Assembly (NCBI RefSeq): GCF_003219815.1
Contig: NZ_QJVD01000017.1
Coordinates: 1 to 64,000, forward strand
Length of the DNA: 64,000 nucleotides
Reading direction: 5' to 3'
From: Arthrobacter livingstonensis
GTDB lineage: Bacteria > Actinomycetota > Actinomycetes > Actinomycetales > Micrococcaceae
Shown here in pieces: positions 26,615 through 36,680 of this stretch (positions are counted from its first letter, which is position 1; every line of letters begins with the position of its first letter). The position numbers and the translations under genes were made by a program. The notes below the pieces were generated by a model that worked only from the letters and a program-made list of their open reading frames with translations, had not been told where the DNA came from and made no database searches.

Positions 26615-26699
26615 GCCGAAGTTCCGAGGTTGGGGCGGGCGCCAAACACTTAAAGGCAAACGCACAGCCTGTGCCCCGGCTATTCCCAAGTGCGGCCCC

Positions 26700-26838
26700 T
26701 ATTGTTTTAAGTACCTCATAAGGGTGCGAGTGATGATCGGACTGGTCTTGTCCTGAAGACCAGTCAAATCGCCGGAGAACTCGCCAGTGTTTCCCCCCAT
26801 CCACTGGCATCAAGTTCTCCGGCGATTTCGCATTTAAG
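26700..26838 (+). ncRNA. Candidate structured RNA, copy 2
   Basis: It begins with TATTGT (26700-26705) and the shared block at 26707-26740. A perfect 10-bp hairpin follows (26740-26749 with 26756-26765). A long hairpin (26768-26826) then has a perfect 14-bp outer stem, an internal loop, a GCCAGTG/CACTGGC inner stem and a loop with six consecutive C (26793-26798). The C-rich loop resembles those of small RNAs that bind Shine-Dalgarno sequences. The family is not recognised. The 90 bp between the copies holds no gene. Confidence 0.6.
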
Positions 26839-26907
26839 CCTCCGACGCCGATTGCGCCTGCCGGCCCCGCCATCTCAACCAGCACTGGTCAGCACCGTCC
26901 CAACGAC

Positions 26908-27030
26908 AAACGCTCCCTTCGGGGCCAAAAGGGCAAACGCTCCCTCTCCCAATGAGGGAGCGTCCTGGATTTAACCCCCAGAGCTGCGGGAGCGTCTGTC
27001 AAAAAACACGCCAAGGGTGAGGGAGCGTCC
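26908..27030. repeat. Array of ACGCTCCC / GGGAGCGT repeats
   Basis: Five copies of the octamer occur within about 120 bp: forward at 26909 and 26938, inverted near 26956, 26988 and 27020. Some lie in longer forms such as gagggagcgtcc. The spacers (20-35 bp) are not unique protospacer-like sequences. Opposed copies can pair to form hairpins. It lies at the 3' side of the minus-strand isomerase gene. Confidence 0.7.
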
Positions 27031-27051
27031 GGGGCTCGATCGCGGAGCCCC
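27031..27051 (-). terminator. Hairpin just past the isomerase stop
   Basis: GGGGCTC (27031-27037) pairs with GAGCCCC (27045-27051), directly after the minus-strand stop. A run of six T on the minus strand follows about 25 bp further, at 27001-27006. Confidence 0.45.
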
Positions 27052-27052
27052 G

Positions 27053-27910
27053 CTACGAAAGCGTCTGCCCCAAGTGCACGCGCGCGAATTCAAGTGTTTC
27101 GGCCAGCCATTCCTCGCGCTGCCCGGCGCCCTTGGCCTTGCGGGTGGAAATCTCCGCCACCACGGCGCCGTCGAAGCCGTTGCCGGCGATGTGCTGGAGC
27201 ACCTCGACGCATTCCTGGGTGCCGTGCCCCGGGATCATGTGCTGGTCCTTCGTCGACGGCGAGGTGCCGTCGGTCAGGTGGATGTGCCGCAGCCGCGAAC
27301 CAAGGGCGAGGACAGCGTCCAGGCTGGAGGCGCCGGCGGAGGCAGCATGGGAAAAGTCCCAGGTGACGTCCTTGTAGTCCTGCGGCACCGGGTCCCAGTG
27401 CGGCAGGTAGGCCAGCGCTTCGCGCCCGCGGACCCGCCAGGGATACATGTTTTCCACGGCGATGCGGATCCCGAACGCGTCGGCAATGTCGCGCACACCG
27501 TGCGCGAAGGTCTCCGCGTAGTCGTTCTGCCAGCGGAACGGGGGATGCACCACCACCACGTCGGCCCCCACGTCCACGGCCATCTGCGCGGAGCGCTGGA
27601 CCTTGTTCCACGCACTACCCCACACCTGCTGCGTCAGCAGCAGCGTGGGCGCATGGATGGCCACAATGGGCTGGTCGTACCTTTCAGCCAGCGTGTTCAG
27701 GGCGCGGGCGTCCTGGCTGTCGCCGTTGTGCGTCACCAGCACCTCGACGCCGTCGTAGCCCAGGTCCGCCGCCACGGCAAAGCCGTCATGGACGCTCAAC
27801 GGGTAGACCGACGCCGTGGACAGGGCCACCGGAATCCTGCGCCGGGGCACCTGCGTGCCGGCCGCCGTCGGGCCTTCGGAGGGGATGGGATCGGTTGGTG
27901 TTGTGTTCAT
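27053..27910 (-). CDS. Sugar phosphate isomerase/epimerase family protein (xylose isomerase-like TIM barrel)
   Basis: A 285-residue AP-endonuclease-2/xylose-isomerase-type TIM barrel. Metal-site segments are IAIHAPT, VVVHPPFRWQ, IAVENMYPW, VTWDFSHA and LRHIHLTDG, and DQHMIPGHG closes the site. The reaction is unknown; relatives isomerise sugars or keto acids. It follows the Ppx gene by 6 bp on the same strand. A ppx, isomerase, proC neighbourhood also exists in M. tuberculosis (Rv0496-Rv0500), which argues for an old housekeeping link rather than sugar catabolism. Confidence 0.82.
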   Translation of the reverse strand: MNTTPTDPIPSEGPTAAGTQVPRRRIPVALSTASVYPLSVHDGFAVAADLGYDGVEVLVTHNGDSQDARALNTLAERYDQPIVAIHAPTLLLTQQVWGSAWNKVQRSAQMAVDVGADVVVVHPPFRWQNDYAETFAHGVRDIADAFGIRIAVENMYPWRVRGREALAYLPHWDPVPQDYKDVTWDFSHAASAGASSLDAVLALGSRLRHIHLTDGTSPSTKDQHMIPGHGTQECVEVLQHIAGNGFDGAVVAEISTRKAKGAGQREEWLAETLEFARVHLGQTLS

Positions 27911-27916
27911 GACCGC

Positions 27917-28903
27917 CTAAAGTGTCGCCGAATTGGTCAGCTTACCCACATGCGCGGGCCGATCCAACGGTCCGTCAAAGACCAGCTGGTCCAGGCGCCG
28001 CAGGATCAGGCCCTCGCGCAGCGCCCACGGGCTGATTTGCATGGACTGGACCTTGAACAACTCCAGGGCCGCCTGCGCCACGAGCGCCCCGGCCAGCACC
28101 TGTTTGGTCCGGGCCACGGAGACGCCCGGCAGGTGCAGCCGGTCCGCAGATGACATGGCGGAGAGCCGCTGGCTCCACAGGCCCAAGTCCGTCAGGTGCA
28201 GTTCGCGCTTGACATAGGGTCCCATGGACGACGGCGCCGCCCCCGTAATGCGCGCCAGCGCCCGGAAGGTCTTGGAGGAGCCCGTAACGATGTTCGGCGC
28301 CCCGAGCGCCTGGGTCAGGGCGACTGGCTCCTTCAGGGTGGCCCTGATGTGCCTGCGCAGTTCCTTCACGCTCTTGGCCGTGGGCGGGTCCTCGGTGAGC
28401 CAGTCGCGCGTGAGCCGGCCGGCACCCAGCGGCACCGAATGGGCCAGGTCGGGAAGTTCGTTGGAGCCCTGGGCAATTTCAAGGGAGCCACCGCCGATGT
28501 CCAGGTTCAAGATGGTGCCTGCGTCCCAGCCGTGCCAGCGGCGGACGGCAAAGAACGTCATGGCTGATTCCTCCTCGCCGGTCAGCTCCGTCAGCCGGAT
28601 GGTGGTCTCGTGCTGCACACGCGCCAGAACCTGGGCACCATTGGTGGATTCGCGGATGGCGGAGGTGCAAAACGCCAGCAGGTCCTTCGCCTTGTGCTTG
28701 GCGGCGAACTCCCACGCCTCCAGAATGAACTCGATGAGTTCATGCTGGCCCTCGTCGGTGATGTTGCCGGCGGCGTCCAGGTACTGCACCAGGCTCAGCG
28801 CCCGCTTGTGCGACGCGTAAGGCACCGGCATTGCGCCGGGTCGGGCATCAACGAGCAGCAGGTGGACGGTGTTGGAGCCGATGTCGAGCACGCCTAATCT
28901 CAT
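27917..28903 (-). CDS. Ppx/GppA-family phosphatase
   Basis: A 328-residue ASKHA-fold phosphatase. VLDIGSNTVHLLLVD is the N-terminal phosphate-1 motif and LNLDIGGGSLEIAQG the second. ALREGLILRRLD is the C-terminal family motif. It probably hydrolyses polyphosphate or pppGpp. At 328 residues it lacks the C-terminal HD-like domain of the long E. coli Ppx/GppA and matches the short mycobacterial type. The ATG at 28903 begins the conserved domain; upstream in-frame codons are less likely. Confidence 0.9.
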   Translation of the reverse strand: MRLGVLDIGSNTVHLLLVDARPGAMPVPYASHKRALSLVQYLDAAGNITDEGQHELIEFILEAWEFAAKHKAKDLLAFCTSAIRESTNGAQVLARVQHETTIRLTELTGEEESAMTFFAVRRWHGWDAGTILNLDIGGGSLEIAQGSNELPDLAHSVPLGAGRLTRDWLTEDPPTAKSVKELRRHIRATLKEPVALTQALGAPNIVTGSSKTFRALARITGAAPSSMGPYVKRELHLTDLGLWSQRLSAMSSADRLHLPGVSVARTKQVLAGALVAQAALELFKVQSMQISPWALREGLILRRLDQLVFDGPLDRPAHVGKLTNSATL

Positions 28904-28952
28904 GTGCCCATTATTGCGCGTTCCAGTTCCCATGAGGCGACGGTCCCGTACG

Positions 28953-31703
28953 TTACTTCTTCGACGCCGCCTTGCGCTTGGCCGGCGCCTTGGCAGTTCG
29001 CTTGACGGGGCCGCGTTCGCGCTTGTCGGCCAGGAGTCCGACGGCGATTTCCCGGGTCAGTTCCTCCACCTCCGTGTCGCGGGGCACGGTGATGTTGGTG
29101 ACGCCGTCGGTGATGTACGGGCCAAAGCGACCCTCCTTCACCACGATGTTCTTGCCGGAGACGGGATCCTCGCCAAACTCGGCCAGCGGGGCCACCGCGG
29201 CACGGGCACCGCGCTGCTTGGGTTGGGAGTAGATCTCCAGCGCCGCCTCCAGTGCGATGGTGAAGATCTCGTCCTCGCTGCCAATGGAGCGGGAGTCGGA
29301 GCCCTTCTTCAGGTACGGGCCAAAACGGCCGTTCTGGACGGTGATCTCGTTGCCCTCGGCATCGGCACCGAGCACGCGCGGCAGGCTCATGATGGCCAGC
29401 GCCTCGTCGAGCGTGATGGTGTCCACGGTCATGGTCTTGAACAGCGAGCCCGTGCGAGGCTTGGCCTTGACAGGCTTCTTGGCAGGCTTCGGCTTGCCGT
29501 TCTTGTAGTACTCCACCGGCTGGTTGGCGAATTCTTCCTCGGTCATCTCCGGGATGACCTCGGTGACGTATGGTCCGTAGCGGCCGTTCTTGGCCACGAT
29601 GGTCCGCCCGGTGGCCTCCTCGACGCCGAGCACGCGCTCTTCCGGGGCGGCCGTCGCCATGAGCTCCTGCGCCTTGGCGGGCGTGAGCTCGTCCGGGGCC
29701 AGGTCCTCGGGGACGTTGGCGCGGGCCGCCTCGATGATCTCCCCGGTCTTGGGGTCCAGCGTGGGGACGGTGCTTTCCAAGTACGGGCCGAACTTGCCGA
29801 CCCGCAGCACCAGGTCCTCGCCGATTTTGATGGAGTTGATGTCCCGGGCGTCGATCTCCCCGAGGTTGTTCACAATGGCCAGCAGGCCGGCGTCTGTGTC
29901 GTCACCAAAGTAAAAGTGCTTGAGCCATTCGGAGCCCTTGTCCTCGCCGTTGGCAATCCGGTCCAGGCCGGTTTCCATGCCGGCGGTGAACTTGTAGTCA
30001 ACGTAGGAGGTGAAGTGTTGTTCCAGCAGGCGGATCACGGAGAAGGCAATCCAGGTGGGGATCAGGGCTGAACCCTGCTTGCGCACATAGCCGCGGTCCA
30101 TGATGGTGGACAGCGTGGAGGCGTAGGTGGACGGTCGCCCGATGTCCCGCTCTTCCATTTCCTTCGTCAGCGACGCTTCCGTAAAGCGCGGCGGCGGGGA
30201 GGTTTCGTGGCCGTTGGCCGTGACGTCGGCCGCCTTCAGGGCGTCCTTTTCCTTCACGTTGGGCAGGCGCCGGTCTGAATCGTCCGCATCGTTGCGGGAC
30301 TCGTCCCGGCCCTCCTCATAGGCGGCCAGGAAGCCGCGGAAAGTGATGACGGTGCCGGAGGCGGAGAACTCGGCGTCCTGCCCGGCGGCCGCGCCGCCCA
30401 CGGCAGTGGCACCGAGCTTGATGGTCGCCGTCGAGCCCTTGGCGTCGGCCATCTGGGAGGCGACGGTGCGCTTCCAGATGAGTTCATACAGCTTGAACTC
30501 GTCGCCGCGCAGTGCGCTGGCCACCTGGGCCGGGGTGCGGAAGGAGTCGCCTGCGGGGCGGATGGCCTCGTGTGCCTCCTGCGCGTTGGAGCTCTTGTTG
30601 GCGTAGACACGCTTGGCCGCGGGAACAAATTCGGGGCCGTACAGTTCCGAGGCCTGGCGGCGGGCGGCGTTGACGGCCTCGTCGCTCAGCGAGGACGAGT
30701 CGGTACGCATATAGGTGATGTAGCCGTTTTCATACAGGCGCTGGGCGGTCTGCATGGTTGATTTGGAGGAGAAGCGCAGCTTTCGCCCGGCCTCCTGCTG
30801 GAGGGTCGACGTCGTAAACGGTGCGGCGGGCCGGCGCGTGTACGGCTTGTGCTCCATGGAACGGACGGCAAAGTCGGCGTGCAGCAGGCTGGCGGCCAGT
30901 GCCTTGGCGGCCACCTCGTCCAGTTGCGCCACGTTCTTCCCGGTGAGCTCACCCTTGTCGTTGAAGTCCCGGCCGGAGGCGACGCGCCTGCCGTCCAGGG
31001 CGGAGAGCTTGGCACTGAAGGGCTCGCCCGCGGAGGCGTCGGGGGTGAATGTGCCCAACAGGTCCCAGTATCCGGCGGAACGGAACGCCATGCGCTCACG
31101 TTCACGCTCAACCACCATGCGGGTCACCACTGACTGCACGCGGCCTGCGGACAGGCCGCGGGAGACCTTGCGCCAGAGCACGGGGGAAATCTCGTAGCCG
31201 TAGAGGCGGTCCAGGACGCGGCGGGTCTCCTGGGCGTCCACCAGGTCGGTGTCCAGCTCGCGCAGGTTGCCCAGGGCGCGCTGCAGGGATTCCTTGGTGA
31301 TTTCCGCGAAGGTCATGCGGTGCACGGGCACCTTGGGCTTGAGCACCTCGAGCAGGTGCCACGCGATGGCCTCGCCTTCGCGGTCCCCATCAGTTGCGAG
31401 GTAAAGTTCGTCGGCGTCCTTGAGCTGTGCCTTCAGCTCCGCGACCTTCTTTTTCTTGTCCGGGGAGATGACGTAATACGGTTTGAAGCCGTTCTCCAGA
31501 TCCACGGCAAACTTGCCGATCGGGGACTTTTTCAGGTCCGCGGGCAGGTCCGAAGGCTGCGGCAAATCCCGGATGTGGCCAATGGAAGCCTCGACGACGA
31601 ATCCCTCGCCAAGGTACTTGGCGATGGTCTTGCTCTTGGCAGGGGACTCTACGATTACGAGCTTCTTGCCGGTCTTCGGCTTGCTGGCTGCCTTGCTTGG
31701 CAC
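28953..31703 (-). CDS. topA: DNA topoisomerase I (type IA)
   Basis: A 916-residue type IA topoisomerase that relaxes negative supercoils. The Toprim domain starts at KLVIVESPAKSKTIAKYLG and includes the acidic triad segment ATDGDREGEAIAWH. YITYMRTDS carries the catalytic Tyr, and GRVQSVVTRMVVERERE and RPSTYASTL are further family motifs. The C-terminus has repeated GPY-containing Topo_C units without zinc Cys and a Lys/Arg-rich tail, as in other actinobacteria. The GTG start has GGAG upstream. Confidence 0.97.
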   Translation of the reverse strand: MPSKAASKPKTGKKLVIVESPAKSKTIAKYLGEGFVVEASIGHIRDLPQPSDLPADLKKSPIGKFAVDLENGFKPYYVISPDKKKKVAELKAQLKDADELYLATDGDREGEAIAWHLLEVLKPKVPVHRMTFAEITKESLQRALGNLRELDTDLVDAQETRRVLDRLYGYEISPVLWRKVSRGLSAGRVQSVVTRMVVERERERMAFRSAGYWDLLGTFTPDASAGEPFSAKLSALDGRRVASGRDFNDKGELTGKNVAQLDEVAAKALAASLLHADFAVRSMEHKPYTRRPAAPFTTSTLQQEAGRKLRFSSKSTMQTAQRLYENGYITYMRTDSSSLSDEAVNAARRQASELYGPEFVPAAKRVYANKSSNAQEAHEAIRPAGDSFRTPAQVASALRGDEFKLYELIWKRTVASQMADAKGSTATIKLGATAVGGAAAGQDAEFSASGTVITFRGFLAAYEEGRDESRNDADDSDRRLPNVKEKDALKAADVTANGHETSPPPRFTEASLTKEMEERDIGRPSTYASTLSTIMDRGYVRKQGSALIPTWIAFSVIRLLEQHFTSYVDYKFTAGMETGLDRIANGEDKGSEWLKHFYFGDDTDAGLLAIVNNLGEIDARDINSIKIGEDLVLRVGKFGPYLESTVPTLDPKTGEIIEAARANVPEDLAPDELTPAKAQELMATAAPEERVLGVEEATGRTIVAKNGRYGPYVTEVIPEMTEEEFANQPVEYYKNGKPKPAKKPVKAKPRTGSLFKTMTVDTITLDEALAIMSLPRVLGADAEGNEITVQNGRFGPYLKKGSDSRSIGSEDEIFTIALEAALEIYSQPKQRGARAAVAPLAEFGEDPVSGKNIVVKEGRFGPYITDGVTNITVPRDTEVEELTREIAVGLLADKRERGPVKRTAKAPAKRKAASKK

Positions 31704-31869
31704 GGTACTCCTACAGGGAATGAAAGGTTGGGCTGGAGGCGCCCCCCATGTGCCTAGTTCACCATATTTTTACCGCGAACACGTATTGCAGGGGAAACGC
31801 GGGCATGATTGCGTCAATGTCGGGAGGTCGGCGGCGGAGCGTGCGCGCGGCGTTCCGGGAGGCGCGCGG

Positions 31870-32619
31870 CTACTCGATTTCGTCGTCGAAGGTCACTGCG
31901 GCGATGGTGGGCAGCCGGGCCAGTTCCGCGAGCAGGCCGGTCTTCGCACCGAGGCCCTCAATTTCAAGTTCGACTTCCACCAGGCTGGCCGAGTCCGGCA
32001 TGGATTCGGCGTTGAAGAGCCGCCCCATGGTGCTGGCGCCACCCTCGGAAACTGTCCTCGTGCTGAAGCCGAGGATCTGAAAACCCTGCTGTGTGCAGGC
32101 CTGCAGGATCTCCCGAAGGGCGCCTGTGCCGTCCACGTACTGCACCTGCAGCACGTGGTAGCGGCGGCCGGACAGCCGCCCGCGCTTCAGGACCTTTGAA
32201 TACGCCACCACCACCAGGAAGTACGCCGCTGTGACGAACGCCGCATACAGCACCAGCCCGGAGCCGGCGGCCGCCCCCACCGCGGCCGTGAGCCAGACGG
32301 ATGACGCCGTGGTGAGCCCGCGGACCTTGTTCCGGCGCACAAACACCAGGCCGGCGCCGATGAAGCCGATGCCGGAGACGATTTGGGCGGCCACGCGGGA
32401 AGGGTCCAGCGTAACGGTGCCGGTGGCGACGACGTCGGAAAATCCATATTTGCCGACCACAACGAACAACGCAGCGCCCAACCCGACCAGGGCGTGCGTG
32501 CGCATCCCGGCCGACTTGTTGTTGATCTGCCGTTCCAGCCCGATCAGCGTGGGGAGCACGACGGCGGCCGTGAGGCAGAGCAGGATGGCCCACCACGGCG
32601 CGTTGGCGGCGAGGATCAT
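31870..32619 (-). CDS. MgtC/SapB-family membrane protein
   Basis: A 249-residue protein. About five membrane segments form the MgtC domain, with [30 protein letters not shown] and [36 protein letters not shown] as family signatures. A C-terminal cytoplasmic ACT-like domain of about 90 residues follows. MgtC proteins are linked to growth at low Mg2+ and modulate membrane ATPase; the molecular role is unsettled. Its ATG overlaps the end of the upstream methyltransferase gene by 4 bp. Confidence 0.88.
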   Translation of the reverse strand: MILAANAPWWAILLCLTAAVVLPTLIGLERQINNKSAGMRTHALVGLGAALFVVVGKYGFSDVVATGTVTLDPSRVAAQIVSGIGFIGAGLVFVRRNKVRGLTTASSVWLTAAVGAAAGSGLVLYAAFVTAAYFLVVVAYSKVLKRGRLSGRRYHVLQVQYVDGTGALREILQACTQQGFQILGFSTRTVSEGGASTMGRLFNAESMPDSASLVEVELEIEGLGAKTGLLAELARLPTIAAVTFDDEIE

Positions 32620-34403
32620 GGCGCCGCCTCTTCCGAGTCCGCCGTGTCCGCGGGGAGGAGGAAGCCGTCGCGGACCAGATTGCGAACTTCGGCTTCCAGA
32701 CCGTCAACAAATTCCGGGTCCGGGCGCTCCAACAACGCGGCAAGGGCGCCGATGAGCTGGCCCACCGTCAGTTCACCGTCGCTTGCGGAGACAAAGCCGG
32801 CCAGTTCAGTGCTCAGGAGGTTGGTACGGCGCAGCCCCGAGCCCTGGCGGAGCAGGATGACGCCCGGGTGCTCGGCCCCCGGCTTTTGGTGGCGCTCCTC
32901 GGTGACGTCCCCGGCCACCACAAAGTACTCGCCCAGGATGGAGTCGCGGGCGTCCAGCCAGGCTTCACGGTCCAGGGTGGCGGCCAGATGCGGGCCCACG
33001 GGCTGTTCGATCGGGTACAGAATTTCCTCAAAGCGGGTGGAGGTGTTCAAGGGGTCCGGCGTGCTGCCGGAGGCGGCTGCGCGCGGATCCGTCCCCTGTG
33101 CTGCGTCCTGAGCGGCGCCCCGGGCCGCGTCCGGCTTGCGCAGCAGAATGTAGCCAAAGCCGATCCCGGCCACGTTGCGGGAGGTGAAATCGTGCAGATA
33201 ATCAGCGTAAGCACTGGCGTAGGCGTCCGCATCCCGGCCCTGCGAGGCATCCTGCAGCCAGGTTTCGGCGTAGGCACCGGGGCTGACTTGCTCACGCTGA
33301 ATGAACCAGGCCTGCACGTCCTCCGCGAGCCACCGACTGGGGCGGGCGGCCCACTCAAGGTCCGTTCCGGCGTCGCCCTTCACCACTTCCCAGTTGCCGA
33401 GCATCTGGGCGATACCGCCCGGGGCCAGGATGGTCGGGAGGCCGCGGACCAGGGTTTCCACGATGGCGTCGCCAGCCAGCCCGCCGTCGCGGTAGGTGAA
33501 CTGTGTCCCGGAGTCCTCGCCGCGGTGCCGGGGCGTGATGACGAAAGGCGGGTTGGAGACCACCAGGTCGAAGGTCTCCCCGGCCACCGGTTCCAGCAGG
33601 CTGCCCAGGCGCAGGGAAACGCGGGCGTCCTGATTGTTGGGGTCAAAGTCGGCAGCGGACAGTCCCAGCGCCGCGGCGTTCAGAACCAAATTGAAGCGGG
33701 TGAACGCCAAGGCACGTTCGGAAATGTCCGTGGCCACCACGGTGTTGGCGTGGTGGAGCAGGTGGAAGAGCTGGATGCCGCAGCCGGTGCCCAGGTCCAG
33801 CGCACGGCCCACCACGCGGCGGATGGTGCCCTGAGCCAGGGTCAGCGACGCCTGGCCAATGCCCAGCACGTGGTCCTTGCGCAGCACGCCGGGGCGCTGG
33901 TGGGCGCCGAGGTCACTGGCCACCCAAAGGTCTGTGTCCGCACCGCCGGGGGTTTCGGCGGGCCAGCCGTAGGGGCGCAGGTCCACGGCGGCACGCAGCA
34001 GTGCCGGGCCCCGGGCCGCGGCATTTTCGGCCTCGCTGGCGGACTGATCCACAGCTTCACTGACGGCTTCAGGCGCGGCTTCCGACTCGGCTTCGACCAG
34101 GCCCAGGGTTGCGAGCGCGTCCAGGCCCACCCGGGGCAGCGCTTCGGCGAGCGCTTCCGGGGTAACGGCCTCGGCCAGGAGCCACAATCTGGCGACGGTA
34201 GCCAGCGGCTCCGTCCGCCCATGCAAGGCAAGCGACGCCGGCACCGTCTGGTCCCGGCCAAGCGCCTGGTGAGCTTCCGCACCGAGGAGCCCCGCCACGC
34301 CGTCGACCGTGTAGTCCAGGGCGGCCAAATCGGCCGCGAGTGCCGCCAGGACGGCAGGGTTGTCGCTGCGTGGGGCATCCGGGACGGTGGCAAAATCGTT
34401 CAT
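32616..34403 (-). CDS. Class I SAM-dependent methyltransferase, HemK/PrmC-like
   Basis: A 595-residue protein. An N-terminal about 150-residue helical domain precedes a Rossmann methyltransferase with [16 protein letters not shown] (SAM motif I), [13 protein letters not shown] and the catalytic [18 protein letters not shown] is typical of enzymes methylating Gln or adenine amino groups. The C-terminal about 200 residues form a further domain common to actinobacterial homologs. The target is unknown: release factor, ribosomal protein or rRNA are options. An Ala/Glu-rich insert near residue 110 is low complexity. It is co-transcribed with the mgtC-like gene. Confidence 0.82.
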   Translation of the reverse strand: MNDFATVPDAPRSDNPAVLAALAADLAALDYTVDGVAGLLGAEAHQALGRDQTVPASLALHGRTEPLATVARLWLLAEAVTPEALAEALPRVGLDALATLGLVEAESEAAPEAVSEAVDQSASEAENAAARGPALLRAAVDLRPYGWPAETPGGADTDLWVASDLGAHQRPGVLRKDHVLGIGQASLTLAQGTIRRVVGRALDLGTGCGIQLFHLLHHANTVVATDISERALAFTRFNLVLNAAALGLSAADFDPNNQDARVSLRLGSLLEPVAGETFDLVVSNPPFVITPRHRGEDSGTQFTYRDGGLAGDAIVETLVRGLPTILAPGGIAQMLGNWEVVKGDAGTDLEWAARPSRWLAEDVQAWFIQREQVSPGAYAETWLQDASQGRDADAYASAYADYLHDFTSRNVAGIGFGYILLRKPDAARGAAQDAAQGTDPRAAASGSTPDPLNTSTRFEEILYPIEQPVGPHLAATLDREAWLDARDSILGEYFVVAGDVTEERHQKPGAEHPGVILLRQGSGLRRTNLLSTELAGFVSASDGELTVGQLIGALAALLERPDPEFVDGLEAEVRNLVRDGFLLPADTADSEEAAP

Positions 34404-34500
34404 GCCCCCAGCCTAACGAGTACAGAGTGGGCGCTGGGCACTGGCCACTGGCCACTCGCGGAGCGACTTGCTGACTGGGGCACCGCGGTAGGGTTGGGCC

Positions 34501-34818
34501 ATGAATGCGGCTTCTGATCGAGACGGTGGGGGCGCTTCGGGCACCCCGTTGATTCTGCACTTGGGGCATGAGGAACTTGTCATTCGCCAGCGCTACGAGA
34601 CGGTCAGCATCGTGAACGACCTGTTGATCGGTGGCTGGTTTCTGGTGGGGAGCTTCTTCTTTTTTTCGCCCGCACTGACCCATGTCGGCACGTGGCTGTT
34701 CGTACTGGGCAGTATTGAAATGCTGATCCGGCCTGCCATCCGCTTCACGCGAAGGGTGCACTTGCGCCGCTACCACCCGGATGTCCCCGGAATTGGCGAC
34801 GGCGGCCACGACTTTTAG
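34501..34818 (+). CDS. Small membrane protein with a YrhK-like domain
   Basis: A 105-residue protein. The segment from LGHEELVIRQRYETVSIVNDLLIGGWF to GSIEMLIRPAIRFTRRVHLRRYH has two hydrophobic helices and fits the YrhK domain. It is predicted to be a two-helix membrane protein with a charged C-terminus. Function is unknown. No good ribosome-binding site precedes the ATG. Confidence 0.7.
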   Translation: MNAASDRDGGGASGTPLILHLGHEELVIRQRYETVSIVNDLLIGGWFLVGSFFFFSPALTHVGTWLFVLGSIEMLIRPAIRFTRRVHLRRYHPDVPGIGDGGHDF

Positions 34819-34916
34819 CCGGACGTTGCGTTGTAGCGCGACGAGACGGTTCATGCGCGGGCCCCACTCCACACAGAACCCGGGAAGCTCTTTGCGAGCT
34901 GGCGAATGTGCCGGGA

Positions 34917-35810
34917 TCAGTCGGCGCAGCCTTGGGGGCATTGCAGCGTGGCGGGATCGGCGGAGCACCTGGCGCAGTACAGATTTAAGTTGCGGCAGTT
35001 CGGATTGGCACAGTTTTCAAACTTGTTGGTGGGGCTTTCGCAGCGGATGCAGCGGCCGATTTCCTTGGCCTCGTCGCTGAACTCCATGTGCATGCGTTTG
35101 TCGAAGACGTAGAGGGATCCTTCCCACAGGCCCTCGTCCTTGAACGTTTCGCCGTAGCGGACAATGCCGCCGTCCATCTGGTAGACCTCCTTGAACCCGC
35201 GGTTGACCATCAGGGAACTGAGGACTTCACAGCGGATGCCACCGGTGCAGTAGGTGACCACCGGCTTGTCCTTGAGGTTGTCGTACTTGCCGGAGTCCAG
35301 TTCGGCGATGAAGTCGTGTGTGGTGGCGACGTCCGGGACGATGGCATTTTTGAACTTGCCGATCTGGGCTTCGAAGGCGTTGCGGCCGTCAAAGAAGACG
35401 ACTTCCTCGCCGGTACTTTTCTTGGCTGCGACCAGTTCGTGGAGTTCCTCCGGCAACAGGGACGTCCCGCCGCCCACCACGCCGTGCTCGTCCACCTTTA
35501 GTTCGCCGGGGGCACCAAAGCTGACGATTTCGTCGCGGGCCTTTACGCTCAGCCGTGGAAAATCGTCGCCGCTGCCGTCAGACCACTTGATGTCGATGTC
35601 CTTGAAGCCGGCGTATTCGCGCGTTGTCTTCAGGTACTGCTTGAGGTTCTTGATGTCCCCGCCCACTGTGGCGTTGATGCCGTCCTTGGAGATGAGGATG
35701 CGGCCCTTGAGATTGAGTTTCTCGCACAGGGCACGCTGCCAGAGCCGCACCGCGTCCGGGTCCAGGACCGGGGTAAAGCCGTAGAAGAGCACAATTTTGT
35801 TCAAAGCCAC
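34917..35810 (-). CDS. trhO: tRNA uridine(34) hydroxylase, rhodanese family
   Basis: A 297-residue TrhO/YceA-type protein that hydroxylates U34 of tRNA. The N-terminal domain starts [15 protein letters not shown] and contains [16 protein letters not shown]. The rhodanese domain has the active Cys in [13 protein letters not shown]. The C-terminus is Cys-rich ([26 protein letters not shown]), a probable zinc site. The GTG at 35810 is chosen because the conserved domain begins there; the frame stays open further upstream without family character. Confidence 0.9.
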   Translation of the reverse strand: MALNKIVLFYGFTPVLDPDAVRLWQRALCEKLNLKGRILISKDGINATVGGDIKNLKQYLKTTREYAGFKDIDIKWSDGSGDDFPRLSVKARDEIVSFGAPGELKVDEHGVVGGGTSLLPEELHELVAAKKSTGEEVVFFDGRNAFEAQIGKFKNAIVPDVATTHDFIAELDSGKYDNLKDKPVVTYCTGGIRCEVLSSLMVNRGFKEVYQMDGGIVRYGETFKDEGLWEGSLYVFDKRMHMEFSDEAKEIGRCIRCESPTNKFENCANPNCRNLNLYCARCSADPATLQCPQGCAD

Positions 35811-35885
35811 GTATTTAAGCGTACGGGGTGGCGCCAAACCGAACACATCGTGGCTGCTCCGCTGACGACGGCATAGGCTGGTGGC

Positions 35886-36602
35886 ATGACATCTGGTTCC
35901 ACGGAGCTTGAGCAGCTGCTCGATGCTTGGTTTGCCGGTTGGACCGGACTCCGAAGCTACCGGACAGCCTTTGACACCGGACATCACGCCGCCTTGCGCC
36001 TTGACCGCAGCGGCGATTGGGAGTACTTCATCAGCGACCCGGCACCCGCCCCGTTTGCCGTTCTGGCGGCCGAGGTTGCCCAGTCCGAAAACCGGGCCAT
36101 GAGCGTCGTGGGCCCTGACGTCCACCGCTACGTCAAGCAGGCGCATGCCGCCGGACTGGGCATGCTCTCGACGTCGGAACAAATGATGATGGTCGGGATG
36201 GAATCCCAGGACAACCAGGACCCGTTCCTAGGCGACCCCGACATTACCCTGCGCGTCACGCGCATGGGCGGGCGCCGCACGGCCTCGGCCTGTCAGGCCC
36301 GCCTTTCCGGCTCGATCGTGCGGGGCGGGACGGTCCTGGCCAGCGGAAAAGTGGCCATCTACGGCGACTACGCGGTCTTTGACCAGATAGAAACCCATCC
36401 CGGCCACCGCCGCCGCGGCTACGGGAAGCTGCTGATGCAATCACTGGCGGCGCGCGCGAAGGAATACCCGGTCACCACGGGCCTGCTGCTGGCCAGCACC
36501 GAAGGGCAGCGGCTCTACCACAAGATGGGGTGGCGCAGTGTCAGTGCCGTGACCGTGCTGGTGCCGCGGGCCCGGCTGGAACGGGAAATGGCCAGGCCAT
36601 AG
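35886..36602 (+). CDS. GNAT-family N-acetyltransferase
   Basis: A 238-residue protein. The C-terminal half is a GNAT domain, with [20 protein letters not shown] as the acetyl-CoA-binding motif A and [20 protein letters not shown] as motif B. The N-terminal 100 residues are less typical. The substrate is unknown. It is divergent from trhO, with starts about 75 bp apart, and is followed by the helicase. Confidence 0.85.
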   Translation: MTSGSTELEQLLDAWFAGWTGLRSYRTAFDTGHHAALRLDRSGDWEYFISDPAPAPFAVLAAEVAQSENRAMSVVGPDVHRYVKQAHAAGLGMLSTSEQMMMVGMESQDNQDPFLGDPDITLRVTRMGGRRTASACQARLSGSIVRGGTVLASGKVAIYGDYAVFDQIETHPGHRRRGYGKLLMQSLAARAKEYPVTTGLLLASTEGQRLYHKMGWRSVSAVTVLVPRARLEREMARP

Positions 36603-36680
36603 CCTGGCCGGCTGTCCCTTGGTGACCTGGTGCCGGCAGTGCCCGGCGGTGGGCCCGCCCGGCGGTGGCACAATGATGGA

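Noticed and set aside
26480-26838. Assignment of the RNA pair to the 6C RNA family
   Set aside because: Only one hairpin per copy has a C-rich loop and the 5' block and middle hairpin do not match that layout as I know it.
26610-26885. 91-codon minus-strand frame across the structured-RNA region
   Set aside because: It runs through hairpins of RNA copy 2, shows no family character and has no start signal.
26908-27030. CRISPR-like array of GGGAGCGT units
   Set aside because: Repeat units are only about 8-12 bp, in both orientations, with irregular spacing.
27053-27910. Xylose isomerase proper
   Set aside because: The protein is 285 residues with the short AP-endonuclease-2-type barrel; true xylose isomerases are longer and have different metal-site segments.
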